NCBI GenBank assembly: GCA_007922195.1
Contig: ML681967.1
Location: 10,935,300 to 10,999,299, forward strand
Reading direction: 5' to 3'
Length of the DNA stretch: 64,000 nt
Source: Podocnemis expansa
Taxonomy: Eukaryota > Chordata > Testudines > Podocnemididae
Shown: positions 26,501-38,104 of the stretch, piece after piece
How positions within the stretch are numbered: the first letter of the stretch is position 1
Layout of the letters: every line of letters starts with the position of its first letter
Translations under genes and position numbers: made by a program
Notes under the pieces: model-generated
Seen by the model: the letters and a program-made list of their open reading frames with translations, nothing else
What the model was told of the DNA's origin: nothing
Databases searched by the model: none

Positions 26501-28412
26501 TTTTTATTTGTCTTTTGATTGCATTTAATAACTTGCATTGCTTTGAACTGCAGCCAGTGATTGGTGGGCCAGGGGAGCACCCCATAAAGCCAGCACCCTG
26601 GAGTGGGAACACCCTAAACACTGCCCTGAGTGATGACAACCGTATTGAGGGTTCAGCCCCCAGGAACTCTGGGGTCAGTCTTGTTGGGTTACAGGGACAC
26701 CACTCAGGACAGTGGGAGGGGAGCCCTTGAGGTCAGGCAGGCCTCTGGGTGAAGGAGGTGAGAGGCAGGACTCAGATCCTTTGCTACCCAACTTCACTGG
26801 GGTGGTAGATGAGCCTGGAACTTCTCTGCAATAATGGACCCAGCCGCCTGCTTACATGAAGTTGGGCCTGCAAGCTGGTCACAGTATTAACTGGATTCTC
26901 CTGAAGGCCTCATTGGACAGATCAGCACTAGTGTGGTGCTGAGCCCACGAGCAGGGAAGCTGGACAAATGGGCACAGGATGGCATGCGCATGGCACAAGG
27001 AAAGACAGAAAGAGAAGACTAGGAGAAGCTGTGTGTAAAGGGTCGGGGGCTGCTCTGGAGGTTTGAGGGCTTAAACCCCTGTAACTAAATCACATGGGTG
27101 TTTGCCAGCATTAAGGGTGCCCAGTGGCCTGTGTTTATGGGGTGGGGGTGCAGAGTGCCAGGACCCATTGCAGGTGCACAGAGCCAAGCTGCAGCTGCCT
27201 CTGAGGGGATGGGAAGGTGTACCCAGCCCTTTGGCTAGGCGCTCCTGGCATCCTCTCTGAATCAGGGGTCAAGCTCTGTCTGTGGGAAAAGTGTCCCCTG
27301 GAGCTTTCTGGTCTTGCTCTAGCCAGGAGAATCGGCTCATCTCCTCCCATGAGACTCCAGGACAGGCAGGAGTGAGACCTATGCTGACATCTGACAGGGG
27401 GATTATTTTGATCTCTTGAGCAGCAGAAACTGGCCTTTCCCCCAGCATGGAGCCACAGAGACACCCAGTGGTTACATGTGCATTCTTCCCTTACATCCTT
27501 TCCATCTTGCCTGTACTTCCAAAGAGGGTGACCATCCACTAGCGGACTGGCCCTGTCTGTGGCAGACCAGCCCCTATTGGTTTCTCCTCCATTTCTACAG
27601 GGAGGTTTCTTCTGTTCTGTTCCCACTGCTCCAGCCAGCCATCACTAGAACCTTGACCCTGGCTCAGTCGCAGGGATGAGGTTTGAAAGGTCTGCAGACG
27701 CAAAGCTAACCTGTTTTCAAAGAAAGGTGAGAGGATGCCAGATCTCCCCCTTTCAGACTTCTTTGGGGGAAGCATGGGGTAGTAGTAGGGGGGGAACTGG
27801 TTTGAAATCGGCCATCCCATTCTGACATTGTCAAAACAAGCTGTTTGGGTTTTTCATTTCAAAAGGTGAGTTCATCATTTATCAAAAAAGAGAGGGGTGT
27901 TAAATTTTTTAAAAAGTCAAAATTGAAGAAAAACAAGCAGAACATTTCTGTTAATCTGATCTGAATCTCTCTACAGTTTATCAGGTTGCAATGCTTTTTA
28001 AACTGGAAACCCCCACCCCAACCCCCAGTTCAGAATGGAACAAATTTAAGAATCTTGAAAACTGACGGGACAAAAACCAACTCTCCTGACTCGCCAGAGC
28101 TACTGTTAGTTGTGCAACTGCCAGAAGGAAGCAGGGAAACTGTAGCCTCTTTGCACTGGGGAAGGGAGGTGCACACAGGTAATTCTTGCAGAGATGGGGG
28201 AACTACAACTCTAGACAGGATTGAGCTGAACTGGTCTTTAAACAGCCACGCTGTCTTTACACTCTTACGTTCTGTCCCTTTGTGGGATGTCAGCGACAAG
28301 TGAAGCTCAGCGTGGTTCCAGACAGATTTTTCTTACTCCAAGCTATCTGTGCAGCTAAACCACATTCAGTCTTGATGCAGTTTCACCTATTGCTCAAACG
28401 CTGTAAGCAACT
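23590..28412. other. Intergenic spacer
   Basis: It holds a MIR-like fragment on the minus strand near 24885-25060 (cttggccaaggccatccagt, gagctgggattagaac) and a hairpin at 25730-25763. No gene is recognised. Confidence 0.5.
25730..25763. repeat. Perfect 13-bp hairpin
   Basis: Arms ctcagtttgggtt and aacccaaactgag are separated by an 8-base loop, aaggcccc. It is not part of a larger element I can see. Confidence 0.7.
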
Positions 28413-28424
28413 GGATCTCAGTGA

Positions 28425-28631
28425 AAGCAGTGAGAGTCCTGTGGCACCTTGTAAACTAACAGATTTCTTTGAGCATAAGCTTTTGTGGGCTACAACCCAC
28501 TTTGTCAGCTGCATCTGACAAAGTGGGTTGTAGCCCATGAAAGCTTATGCTCGAAGAAATCTGTTAGTCTGCAAGGTGCCACAGGACTCTCACTGCTTTT
28601 GCTCTACACAGACTAACATGGCTACCCCTCG
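28425..28631. mobile_element. Penelope-type inverted repeat with 12-bp TSD and hammerhead-like core
   Basis: The TSD GGATCTCAGTGA is exact at 28413-28424 and 28632-28643. Arms 28425-28508 and 28515-28598 are inverted copies around the 6-base loop ctgcat. On the plus strand the order CTGACAA (28515), a GTGGG/CCCAT stem, GAAA (28539-28542), then AGC-TTAT-GCT and C (28552) follows a hammerhead core; the core CUGANGA has A where G is needed. A 3' tail ends cagactaacatggctacccc, the Penelope-type tail. Confidence 0.85.
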
Positions 28632-28643
28632 GGATCTCAGTGA

Positions 28644-30242
28644 GAACATCCCTGTGGTTAGGTACCTGCATAGTATCCACAAAGCAGGGGGAGAAAGGTT
28701 GCTGCCAGGGTGGCGATGGATTAGCTGTCTGCTGCCTTTGAACAGCCAGACACAAAGTCTGTGACAAGAACTCACTACAGCACTCTATGACCTGGGGAGG
28801 TTTTGACGTAGCACTTGTGTGTTTTGTTGTACTGTGCTCTACTTGGCCCAGCTGCTTCAGGGCCTGTTAGCAATTGCATGGTGCTTGGTGCACACCTCTG
28901 ATAACACTGTCAGTGAGGTGTTACTTGTGTGTGCTGCTCCTTTGGGTTGCATCCTACGGCACGGGCCCAAGTGGGTGCCTTTCATTACTGCTAGACGTTC
29001 TGCGGCCTCTGTTGGGAACTGAAACACCTGAGTTATTTTCCAAACAATGGAATTTTATTGAGTAACAGAAAAGCAGGCTGAAAGATTCTGTACAAGTTAA
29101 AAGCAACTACATTGAAATAAATCTCTGGAACAGAGCTAGGGCAGGGGAAAGATAGTTTGTGTCTGTCAGCTATACATTGCAGGCACCTCTGACTCCCACA
29201 GGCCAGTGTGGGAGAAGCTGTGTCTGCCCCTAATGTCTCATGGGGCAGAGTACTAGGTGGGGAATACTGTGTGGAATGGTGGCAGGGATAGTGGGTGTAG
29301 CAAGGTATTGTAATGGAGGATGTGCATTTTACAGGTTCCTGCTCTACCCTCTCGCGATCTCCCTTCCCCAGGAAGAACCCTGCTTTTCTGAATTGCTGTA
29401 TTGTTCCTTTCTGATGTAGGCTGTTAAGGAAGATGTCCAGTTTGAATAGCCTCATGATGCTGCCCTCAGGTTTACAGCCCTGACTTTGTTAGTCCTTTGC
29501 AGTGATGAATAAAATAGACCTGCCCCTTCATGCATTGCTCAGCACAGTTACTTGGTTACTCTTCAAAGCATGAACCCATGTCTGCACCACAAACTAAGGT
29601 GAACATTGTAAAGCCTGAGTGTCTGCTCCCAGAGGCCCAATGCTGTTAGAAGCTGCAGAGGAAACTTTGGGTTCTGCTAGTTGAACATAGAAGGTCTTTC
29701 CTGCCGTTTCAGTGGCAATGACTGAAATTATGAAGGAGCCAGGGAACATAAAGACCTTCCGCAGGTTTAAAGGGCAATAACTCTTTGAAATAGAGTCTGA
29801 ACTAGTGATTGAAGTGAGGGAGAACCCAGCCACAATGCTGCCCGTTTGGGAGGCTCATTTAAGTGCATCCCAGCATGCCAGGCTCCTGCTTGTGCATCTG
29901 TTTGACATCAAGACAATTTTTGCTGTGTTCCATCACCAATGCCATGGCAGCTGCTCTCTGGGATGGCCCCCTACACTGATAACTAGTCAGAGCCAGCCAA
30001 CCAGACTTTCTGGGAAGAGCTGAAATAAGACACCCTAGCATGACCAGGGTCTGTGACATTTTTGATCCATTAGTTATCCAGTGAAGTATCTCAGCTGTAA
30101 ACAGCTGGCCTGCATGCTCTCTCTTGACCATTCTCTGTGCTCCTAACACTGGTTCAGCTCCACCAGTGGGAGAGTCAGTGCAGGCATGTGGTACTAGGTC
30201 ATCTCAGTCTGCTCTGAGCTAAAACTCCCATGCTGCCTAGAG
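28644..30242. other. Spacer, nothing recognised
   Basis: No gene or named repeat can be supported. Confidence 0.5.
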
Positions 30243-31375
30243 CAGTGGTTCCCAACCAATGTGCCATGGCAACACCTGAAGTGTGCCGCAAGTGTCCCTG
30301 ATAGCTGGGATTAAAATTCCCTCCCTGCTCAGCTCAGCCCAGCCACATGGGCTCTGCAGGGCTGGGAAAAGGGAGTGGTTAAAGTAAGGGAGAAGGCCTC
30401 CCAACACAGTTCTGGGGCCCCCTAATTTTAGGCAGGCAGCCTTCTGGGCCCCCTAAAAATAGAGGAAGGCACTGGAAAGTGGAGTTCCAGGGGTCCCCCT
30501 AAAAACAGCAAGAGCAGCCAAAACACAGAGTTCTGGCGACTCCACCTTAAGCCCAGCCAGCAGATTGCTGCTGGAGCCTGGGGGGCCAAGAGTGTGAGAG
30601 CTCCCCCCCCCCCCCGCAGAGCAGAGCCTGTCAGCCAGCCTGCAAACAGCCCATGTAAAGGCTTGGGGGGGGGGGGTCCTGCTGGGGGTTGTGTGGGGTA
30701 GGGGTGTGTGGCTGTGTGTGTGTGTGTGTAGCAGAGGTGGGTGGGAGTGGATGTGTAGCAGAAGGTGTGTAGCTGGGGGGTGGGGTGACTGTGTGTGTGT
30801 GGGGGGTGTAGCTGGGGGTTGGAGGACTAGTTCTGGCCCCTGCAGCAATGGGAGGGTCCATCACAGGCAGCAGGGGGCTGTGGAAGGGAAGGATGGACCC
30901 ACTGGAGTGGGAAGCAGCAGTGGGGTGAGGATTTGCCCTGGGTGACAGGGAGCCACTGTGGAGAAGGGCAAAGTGGGTGCTCTGCCATGCTTCCCTACCC
31001 TACCCTCCCACTCCCCAGGTTCCCCCTGCTCCCCCACAAAGCCCCTCTTGTTCTCCCTTCCCCTCTCCTCTCTTGCCACCCTTGTGCTGTTCCCCAGATG
31101 GTTCCCCTTGTCCTCTTTTGCCACCCCTGCCCTGCTCTGTTCCCCACACTCACTCCTGCCACTGTACACGACTCCTGACTTCCCGTGTTTTGCCACCCCT
31201 GCTCTGCTACCCCTACTACCCCACATAGTAGCATTTCCAAAACAGTGCCATGGTTCATGAATATTCATAAGTAATTTGTTAATTTAAATATGCATGAGTT
31301 TTTAATTGTGGTGTGCCTTAAAAAATTTGAAGGTATCAAGGTGTGCCATGGCAGAGAAAAGGTTGGAAACCACTG
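30243..31375. mobile_element. Non-autonomous hAT with exact 8-bp TSD
   Basis: The TSD GCCTAGAG is exact at 30235-30242 and 31376-31383. The ends are cagtggttcccaacc and ggttggaaaccactg. The interior has poly(C) and poly(G) runs, a (TG)n stretch near 30690-30800 and a pyrimidine-rich block at 30980-31220. No transposase remains. Confidence 0.92.
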
Positions 31376-32398
31376 GCCTAGAGCCCCGTCTCTGCTTATT
31401 GCTGCTGCTGGTGCATTTCTAGCAGCAGCAGCCAGAGGGGGACAGTGCAGGTGAACAATTCTGATGATCACATGGCCACAAAGCGAGTGTCGTCCATCGT
31501 GGAGTAGGGGGGAACCAGCCTGGCCTATGTCATGACAAATTACCATGTCTGAACATTGGAGGTAACAGGTGTGCTACGCTCAGCTGCTGAATATGCTCTA
31601 GCACCCAGTGTCCTCCTGTATATATTTCAGTGGTGCCTCCAGGCCCCTGGTGCACAAAAAGCAAGGAATGTCCTCAAGGAGCTTCCAACATAAATACATA
31701 AATGGTGTAAAAAAAAAAAAAAAAAAGAAGTGTCACTAACCCCATTTTCCAGATGGACCCAGACCTCCACACCCTTGACTACAAGGCAATCCTTCCTAGT
31801 AAGACCAGAACAGCTGTTCAACTGATGTAGCCCAGTTCTGCGGTGCTGGGAGTGAAATGTGTGATAGCTGAGCCTGCCCAATGAACAAAATGTGAAAAAT
31901 AACCTTGATCGAGGTGTAGCTTTTCTACAGAGAAGCAGTGAAAATCATCACATAACTCAGTGCTAATCCTCGATCAGCTTGTTGGTCGTGCCCAGGAACG
32001 TAGGAACTGGACCTGTGAATCACATCAGCAGAACTTTGGTTCTAAGGACTGATGTAAAATAGGACATCCTGTAAGTTCCACAGAAGCCCAGGACCCTTTA
32101 AGGTAAGCTCATTTCTCTCTGTCCTCACTTCCTGAGGAAGTTGTAAATGTGTCTCAGAATGGCAGCAAGCCAAAATGGGTTAGCAAGTCAGAGAGACCAG
32201 AGCTATGCAGGGTGGATTTGATTTAAATCACTAGATAGGAAGACTTGATTTAATCATGGTTTTCTACATAAAAGTGAATTCTTGTTGGTTGATATAACGT
32301 TAATATATGTTCTTCACAACTCAGATGTAGGTTTAATTTTTAGAAGGTACACACTATACATTTTTAAACATCTGCTCTCTGAACTGACTTTGCTAACA
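31376..32398. other. Spacer with a poly(A) run
   Basis: A run of about 18 A at 31709-31726 is present. No gene is seen. Confidence 0.5.
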
Positions 32399-32556
32399 CT
32401 TGCCCTCCTCCACCCTGGCATGCACATATATATCTCTCAGCTGGAGTTTCCACTTAATGCATCTGCTGAAGTGGGCTGGAGCCCATGAAGGCTTATGCCT
32501 GAAGAAATCTTATTCTATTAGGTGCTACACAACTCTTGTTATTTTTAAACAGTGAT
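32399..32556 (+). mobile_element. Penelope-type single arm (not inverted)
   Basis: The sequence tatatatctctcag, tgcatctgctgaagtgggct, gagcccatgaaggcttatgc, then attaggtgctacacaactct is one arm of the repeat found as inverted pairs elsewhere. The hammerhead core is damaged: CTGCTGA and GAAG. Confidence 0.62.
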
Positions 32557-32650
32557 TTTTTTGAAACACGGCCGTGGGGCTCCGAAGAGGGGGAGGGCGC
32601 GGGGGCTCGAGAACTGGGCTCAGTGTCGCCTCCATCAGTAAGGCTTTCAA

Positions 32651-32818
32651 TCATATATCTCTGTCCTTCCTAGTGCAGGGTTTGAAAGCCTTACAAATCT
32701 TACAGCGCTGGGGGCGATGCGACTCCCCCAAGCATCTCAGACAGCGAGCATAAGGATCGCTGACCGAAAACGCCTTGCCGCAAATGGCGCAAGGCTTAAA
32801 ACCCGGGAATCCAGGCAT
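32651..32818 (-). pseudogene. DIRS-like retrotransposon gag-type zinc-finger fragment
   Basis: A 55-codon frame starts MPGFPGFKPCAICGKAF and continues to CLRCLGESH, RCKICKAFKPC and RKDRDI, then TGA. The Cys/His spacing suggests a zinc-binding protein like that of reptile DIRS elements, but this identification is from memory of such sequences. The frame stays open after the TGA (LKALLMEATLSPVLEPP), so the stop looks like a C-to-T change in an arginine CGA codon. Flanks to about 33140 may belong to the same element. Confidence 0.6.
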
Positions 32819-34109
32819 AGCCCCGGGGGGGGGGGGTTCCGAAGCTGAAACGGAGAAGATCGAGTTTCCAATGGCCGATCACCTATGGTGGAAAGGAGGA
32901 AACTGGCGCCTACCGGACCAGCGGAGGTATTTAACAGGGGTGGCATGCGCACCACTCCAGGGGGCTCCACCGCTGGTCCTGCAGGGCAGGCTAGGAAAAG
33001 AGTTTCCGGTGGCTGAGCATGCTGGCGCATACAAACCCCAGAGGGGAATGTATGTGAGCAGCTGCTCGAAGATGAACAAGAAGGTGCCTGTGCCTTTGAC
33101 CCACATAACTGAACAGAAAACTTCTTTTGCACCTTAGCAGGTATTGGCTTATTCCAGACCACTTTCTTCACCATGTAAATGCCAGAATTGTGGTGCATGG
33201 TGTTAGATACAATTCACTTTAATGCGGTGATACTCAGACTGAGGCTTGAGAGCTGTAAGTGGCTCTTTAATCCTTCCTATAGCCCTTTGCAGCACCTATT
33301 AAAATTTGCTAATCCATTGGGATGCTTTTATTGTATTATTAACCACATATCAAGACTCTCCCCTTGGCCCTGCCCCCAACATGGGATCTAGCCTGCAGCT
33401 CCCACAAGCCATGCACACAGCACACACAGAAAGTTGCAGGTGAGCCTTTGTCCATGTCACACTTAACTGAAATGGAATCACATCACCAGACAAGAGAGCA
33501 GGCCATCTCCCCCTCACTAGACGCAAAGGATGAGACCAGCACAAGGGAGCTTTGAACCTATAAATGCCACAGCACACATACCTAGGCTGACTGCCCAGAC
33601 CATACAAGTGGTTAGCCTTGCATACTGCACCAAGGTCACATTTCCCTAACAGGACAGATTTGGTAGGCAAAAAGGAGGCTACCTCTGTCATCACCGCACA
33701 CCACTTTAGGGGAGACCTTCACAATACCCCAGGCAGGTCTTGAACCTGCAGTAGCCACATGCAAGCTACCCACTACCCTACAGATGAGAAGGGCTGGTGG
33801 ATGGGAGGAAATGCACAACCAATTTTTGGCCAGCAAGAAACAGCTTCTGCACAGAGGCCTGCCTGACCACATAGCTTCAATGATGTAAGCAAACCACATG
33901 CAGGGGCTGCAAGAAAGCCCTTGTCAACCCCTTCACCACACCTCTCTTAGCCTGCAACCAGAGAGTAATATAAGCAAGCCACACATAGGAGCAACAGAAG
34001 AACCCTTGTCAACCCCCTCTTATGCCACCCCTCAGTCTGCAGTCAGGGAATTTAACCCAACAGTGCCCACGGCTCAGCCACAAAGACAAACTGGCGCTTT
34101 GAACCAAAC
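32819..34109. other. Spacer with likely retroelement debris
   Basis: 32819-33140 may be the 5' side of the DIRS-like element. At 33225-33290 a sequence like actcagactgaggcttgaga resembles a hAT end with no partner found. A tRNA-like B-box (ggttcaagacc on the minus strand) lies near 33725-33745. Confidence 0.45.
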
Positions 34110-34250
34110 AAAATCTCATGGGGTTCAACAAGGACAAGTGAGAAGTCCTGCACTTAGAACGGAAAAATCCCAAGTACTGCTATAGGCTGGTGACTGGTCA
34201 GCTAAGTAGCAGCACTGTAGAAAAGGACCTGGGAGGGCGGGGGGTATGGT

Positions 34251-35154
34251 TAGTGTTACCATAAACCAAAGTACGGAAAGGAGGCCAGAGAGAGAAGTAT
34301 GAAAAGGAGGACATTGGAGGACACATGGAGAAAATGTAGTATTAATATAACTGTCATTACCATATTATGTCATAGAAAATGGGTAATAGATTAATGAATG
34401 CAGCGTTAAAACTGCACAAAGTCGTATGTTCTTTAAATTATTTTAAAATAAAAAAATTATCAAAATGTTGTCTTTTACTGAAAACTGGTTTTTCAGTAAA
34501 TGAAAGTTTTTCATGACCCAGTCATTAATGTTCATGAGACTAAAAAAAGTTAAACTAAATTGCAAATATAAATTTGAAAAAGCACCTAAAAAGTTAAAAA
34601 AAATAAGTTAACTTGCTTCATTTTACACAGCAGCTCATTTTACAATTAAAAAAAAAATTTTGTTGTAAATTGTTTCTAGCCCCTGTTAGTAATTTTGTTC
34701 ACAGTATACTTCCCCCCCTTCATTTTATTAGTGTTTGCTATATTTTTTTCCCCACCCAATTTAGGCCTTTTATAGGGGAGCAACAGTCCCAAAATCAAAG
34801 CATTTAACACAGGACTCAAACCCACAACCCTGAATGTAAAAGTCTGCTTCACTACCAACTGAGCTATGGAGACTGTTGTTTCAAAAACCTCTAGGAATAA
34901 GGGAAACTGTGTGCATCCCCCCCCCCCCCTTAATTTTTCCACAGGCTGCTCTTTGTTCCCTGTGCATGCCTCTGTGCAGCAGACTCAACCTCATGGGATT
35001 GAGCGGGGGGGGGGGTTGTCTTTTTTTTTTTTAAACATTCTAGTCATCAGACATAAAAAGCCAGACAAAATCACCTCTTTTTAGAATGTCTGGAGGACAT
35101 GAAGGTAAAAAGGAGGCCATATCCTCCTTTTGCTGGATGTCTGGTAAGCCTAAT
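34251..35154. mobile_element. TIR element inserted in CR1, family of 48569-48853
   Basis: TATGGT flanks it at 34245-34250 and 35155-35160, restoring CR1 order across the site. Ends resemble agtgttaccat and tctggtaagcct. It shares ggaaaggagg and cctccttttgctg with the CSK-intron copy. The middle (34340-35040) is AT-rich and holds a tRNA-like sequence. Confidence 0.78.
34798..34872 (-). repeat. tRNA-derived sequence (tRNA-Lys-like, degenerate)
   Basis: The minus strand has an A-box (tagctcagttggtag) and a B-box (ggtttgagtcc) with gcagacttttaca between them, like a tRNA-Lys(UUU). The acceptor and T stems do not pair, so it is not a working tRNA; a SINE head is more likely. Confidence 0.45.
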
Positions 35155-35412
35155 TATGGTGGATGGGAAGCTGGATATGAGTCAACAATGTGCTCTTGTT
35201 GCCAGAAAGGCCAGTGGCATATTGGGCTGCATCAGTAGGAGTGTTCCAGCAGATCAAGGGATGTGATTATTCCCCTCTATTTGGCGTTGGTGAGGCTGCA
35301 TCTGGAATACTGTGTTCCGGTTTGGGCTCTGCACTACAGAAAGGATGTTGACAAATTAGTCCAGCAGAGGGCAACAAAAATGACTAGGGGGCTGGGGCAC
35401 ATGACTTATAAT

Positions 35413-35662
35413 TAGAGCCCTGCAAATCCACGGATATCCGCAGATACCACCTTATGTCCGCATCCGCGGCTACAACACAGATATCCGCAGACCATTTCTT
35501 GCAGATGCAGATCGGATACAGATCCACACATTTTTATCTACACAGAGCTAGAGCCCTGCAAATATGCGGATATCCGTGGATACAACACGGATATCCGTGG
35601 GCCATTCCTTGCGGATGCAGTTCAGATACAGATCCACTTATTTGTATCTGTGCAGGGCTCTA
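35413..35662. mobile_element. hAT-type MITE, internally duplicated, in CR1
   Basis: Ends tagagccctgcaaat and tgcagggctcta are inverted repeats; flanks CTTATAAT and CTTATAAG are an 8-bp duplication with one mismatch. A second tagagccctgcaaat starts at 35549, so two head-to-tail units (136 and 114 bp) share one outer end. Units are full of ggatatccg motifs. Confidence 0.82.
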
Positions 35663-36056
35663 CTTATAAGGAAAGACTGAAGGAACTAAGCTTATTCAGT
35701 CTGCAGAAGAGAAGACTGAGGGGGGACTTGATAGCAACCTTCAACTACTTGAAGAGGTGCTCCAAAGAGAAGGGAGCTAGACTGTTTTCAATAGTAACAG
35801 AGGACAGAACAAGGAGCAATAGTTTCAAGCTGCAGCTGGGGAGGTTGAGTTTGGATGTTAGGAAAAACTTTCTCACTAGGAGGATGGTGAAGCATTGGAA
35901 TGGGTTACCTAGGGAGGTGGTGGAATCACCATCTTTGGAAACACTTAAGGCCCAGTTAGACAAATCCTGGCTGGGATGATTTAGTGGGAGTGGTCCTCCT
36001 TTTAGCAGGGGGTTGGACTAGATGACCTTATGAGGTCCCTTCCAACTCTATAATTC

Positions 36057-37218
36057 TAAGGCCCAGTAGGCTGGAGAGGAATCCACATGCTCTGCCACTC
36101 CCAAAGGATGCTTCAGTGGAACAGCTTCAACAGGCAAGCCTGAGGGAACCCGCATCACCCAGCACACAGTCCAATGATTAGGGCAATCATCTCTGCGGCC
36201 TGTGGGCCCCCTACAAAGCCCTTTGCTTCAGGCAGACAGGGAAGTTCACAAAAATGGCCAGACTGCCTCACAGCGGTGATCCAGTAAGCCCAGCTGCCTG
36301 TTTTCTGAAAGTGTCCAATGACACTTGCTGCAAAGGTAAGGAGCAGCAGAGGGCCCTTGTCAAGCAATCTCTCCCCTGGCAGCCAAACACCAGACACTCT
36401 GAAGTACATCTGAACATCTTGGCTGGTAGCCACTGCTGGCCTTATCTGTCATCATGTTTCTCATCCTCCCCCCGCCAACCCTCTTACAGTTTCTGCCCTC
36501 ACGTCATCAACTGGCAACTGGATCCAAAGGACAGTCAGGTGTTGCAGTGGAAAAAGTGCTGACTTACTTGTTTGAATGCCTGCAAGTGCCCTGTCCCGGT
36601 TCTTGTGTTAGGTGAAGGAGTAAAATCCACACCTTCATTCAGCCTCTGCACACTGTTCATTTTACAGATCTCATGCTTCTCTCCCCTGTGGCATGGCTCT
36701 CCCAAACTACCTGGAAGCTGGGACACCCCTGACGTCAGAGGTAATGGTCTTAACCCACTCGCCCTGCCTCCTTTTTTTCCATCTTCATGGACTCTGGCAG
36801 GTGCCTAACAAGCTCACACAAAAATGGGTCAGGCTCCTGAAGGGATCATAAGCCAAGGGTGCCATCTGGGAGGTAGCGGACACTGGCTCAGTTTCCCTGC
36901 AACACTGTCCTATCCGAGGCAGCAGCACTGGAATACGGCTCTGCAGTCTCTCACCTGTGAGCCCCAGTACCTGACCTCACCAGTAGTCTGAGGCGGACCG
37001 GTCTTTGCAGTATCTTGAGGTTGTGACACTTCAGTTAAAGAGTCATGAGGGAAAGCAGGGTCTGAGAATACCTTTACAGTTCAGTGGTTTGGTTACTGTG
37101 ATTTTTTTATATATATCCCGGTGGGTACCTGTCTACCTTCCCAGTAGGGGTCCTTGGGCAAAAGACCCCCCAACGCCTCACTTGCCTACCTCGAATATGA
37201 GAGTGACACGAACTAGGA
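36057..37218. other. Spacer before the second gap
   Basis: Possible SINE-like fragments lie near 36170 and 36545. From about 37105 (tatatatcccggtgggtacc onward), the sequence may be the start of the retroelement whose end lies beyond the gap. Confidence 0.45.
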
Positions 37219-37618
37219 NNNNNNNNNNNNNNNNNNNNNNNNNNNNNNNNNNNNNNNNNNNNNNNNNNNNNNNNNNNNNNNNNNNNNNNNNNNNNNNNNN
37301 NNNNNNNNNNNNNNNNNNNNNNNNNNNNNNNNNNNNNNNNNNNNNNNNNNNNNNNNNNNNNNNNNNNNNNNNNNNNNNNNNNNNNNNNNNNNNNNNNNNN
37401 NNNNNNNNNNNNNNNNNNNNNNNNNNNNNNNNNNNNNNNNNNNNNNNNNNNNNNNNNNNNNNNNNNNNNNNNNNNNNNNNNNNNNNNNNNNNNNNNNNNN
37501 NNNNNNNNNNNNNNNNNNNNNNNNNNNNNNNNNNNNNNNNNNNNNNNNNNNNNNNNNNNNNNNNNNNNNNNNNNNNNNNNNNNNNNNNNNNNNNNNNNNN
37601 NNNNNNNNNNNNNNNNNN
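37219..37618. other. Assembly gap (400 N)
   Basis: A run of exactly 400 N that interrupts a retrotransposon. True length is unknown. Confidence 0.99.
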
Positions 37619-38104
37619 AACCAAGTAGCTGGCATTGTGTACAGGAACATCTGCACAGTGTATGGGCTAGACCCTCCCAAGACCAGATGGGAGATCCCAC
37701 AGAAGGTCGTGGAGAATAACAGGGCTAAGATCCTGTGGGACTTCCAGATCCAGACGGACAGGCAGGTACTGGCCAATCAACCAGACATTGTGGTAATAGA
37801 CAAGGACCAGAAGACAGCGGTGGTGATAGATGTAGCAGTGCCAAGTGACAGCAACATCAGGAAGAAGGAGTATGAGAAGCTGGAGAAGTACCAGGGCCTG
37901 AAAGAGGAGCTAGAATGGATGTGGAAAGTGAAGGCCAAAGTGGTCCCGGTGGTGGTAGGAGCACTCGGGGCTGTGACTCCGAAGCTGGGAGAGTGGCTCC
38001 AACAGATCCCAGGAACAACATCAGAGCTCTCTGTCCAGAAGAGTGCAGTGCTAGGAACAGCTAAGATACTGCGCAGAACCCTCAAACTCCCAGGCCTCTG
38101 GTAG
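37619..38104 (+). CDS. R2-type non-LTR retrotransposon ORF, C-terminal part
   Basis: The frame is open from the gap edge (NQVAGIVYRNIC) to TAG at 38104, 161 codons, with no break. It reads as the C-terminus of a retrotransposon with a restriction-like endonuclease (R2 superclade, for example HERO or R2): RAKILWDFQIQTD, ANQPDIVVID, then VVIDVAVPSD and a long helical EKLEKYQGLKEELEWMW, ending in TAKILRRTLKLPGLW. The PD...D pattern fits the endonuclease site. The reverse transcriptase and CCHC finger would lie in the gap. Frame integrity suggests a young copy. Confidence 0.8.
   Translation, partial: NQVAGIVYRNICTVYGLDPPKTRWEIPQKVVENNRAKILWDFQIQTDRQVLANQPDIVVIDKDQKTAVVIDVAVPSDSNIRKKEYEKLEKYQGLKEELEWMWKVKAKVVPVVVGALGAVTPKLGEWLQQIPGTTSELSVQKSAVLGTAKILRRTLKLPGLW

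Larger units (their letters stand above)
34110..36056 (+). mobile_element. CR1 LINE split by two later DNA transposons
   Basis: CR1 sequence runs 34110-34250, 35155-35412 and 35663-36056, in order and orientation. It encodes ORF2 C-terminal pieces: [53 protein letters not shown]. The 3' end is gacctt...ggtcccttccaac. The two interruptions have their own target duplications. Confidence 0.88.

Noticed and set aside
30453..31268. Proline/histidine-rich and glycine-rich frames
   Set aside because: They follow from TG, poly(C) and pyrimidine tracts inside the hAT at 30243-31375.
33222..33300. hAT left end (actcagactgaggcttgaga)
   Set aside because: No matching right end or TSD could be found, so it is not listed as an element.
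34798..34872. Functional tRNA-Lys gene
   Set aside because: A- and B-boxes are present, but acceptor and T stems do not pair and it lies within a transposon.
37005..37776. Open frames of 150-200 codons spanning the second gap
   Set aside because: They are mostly N and cannot be read; only the part from 37619 is supported.
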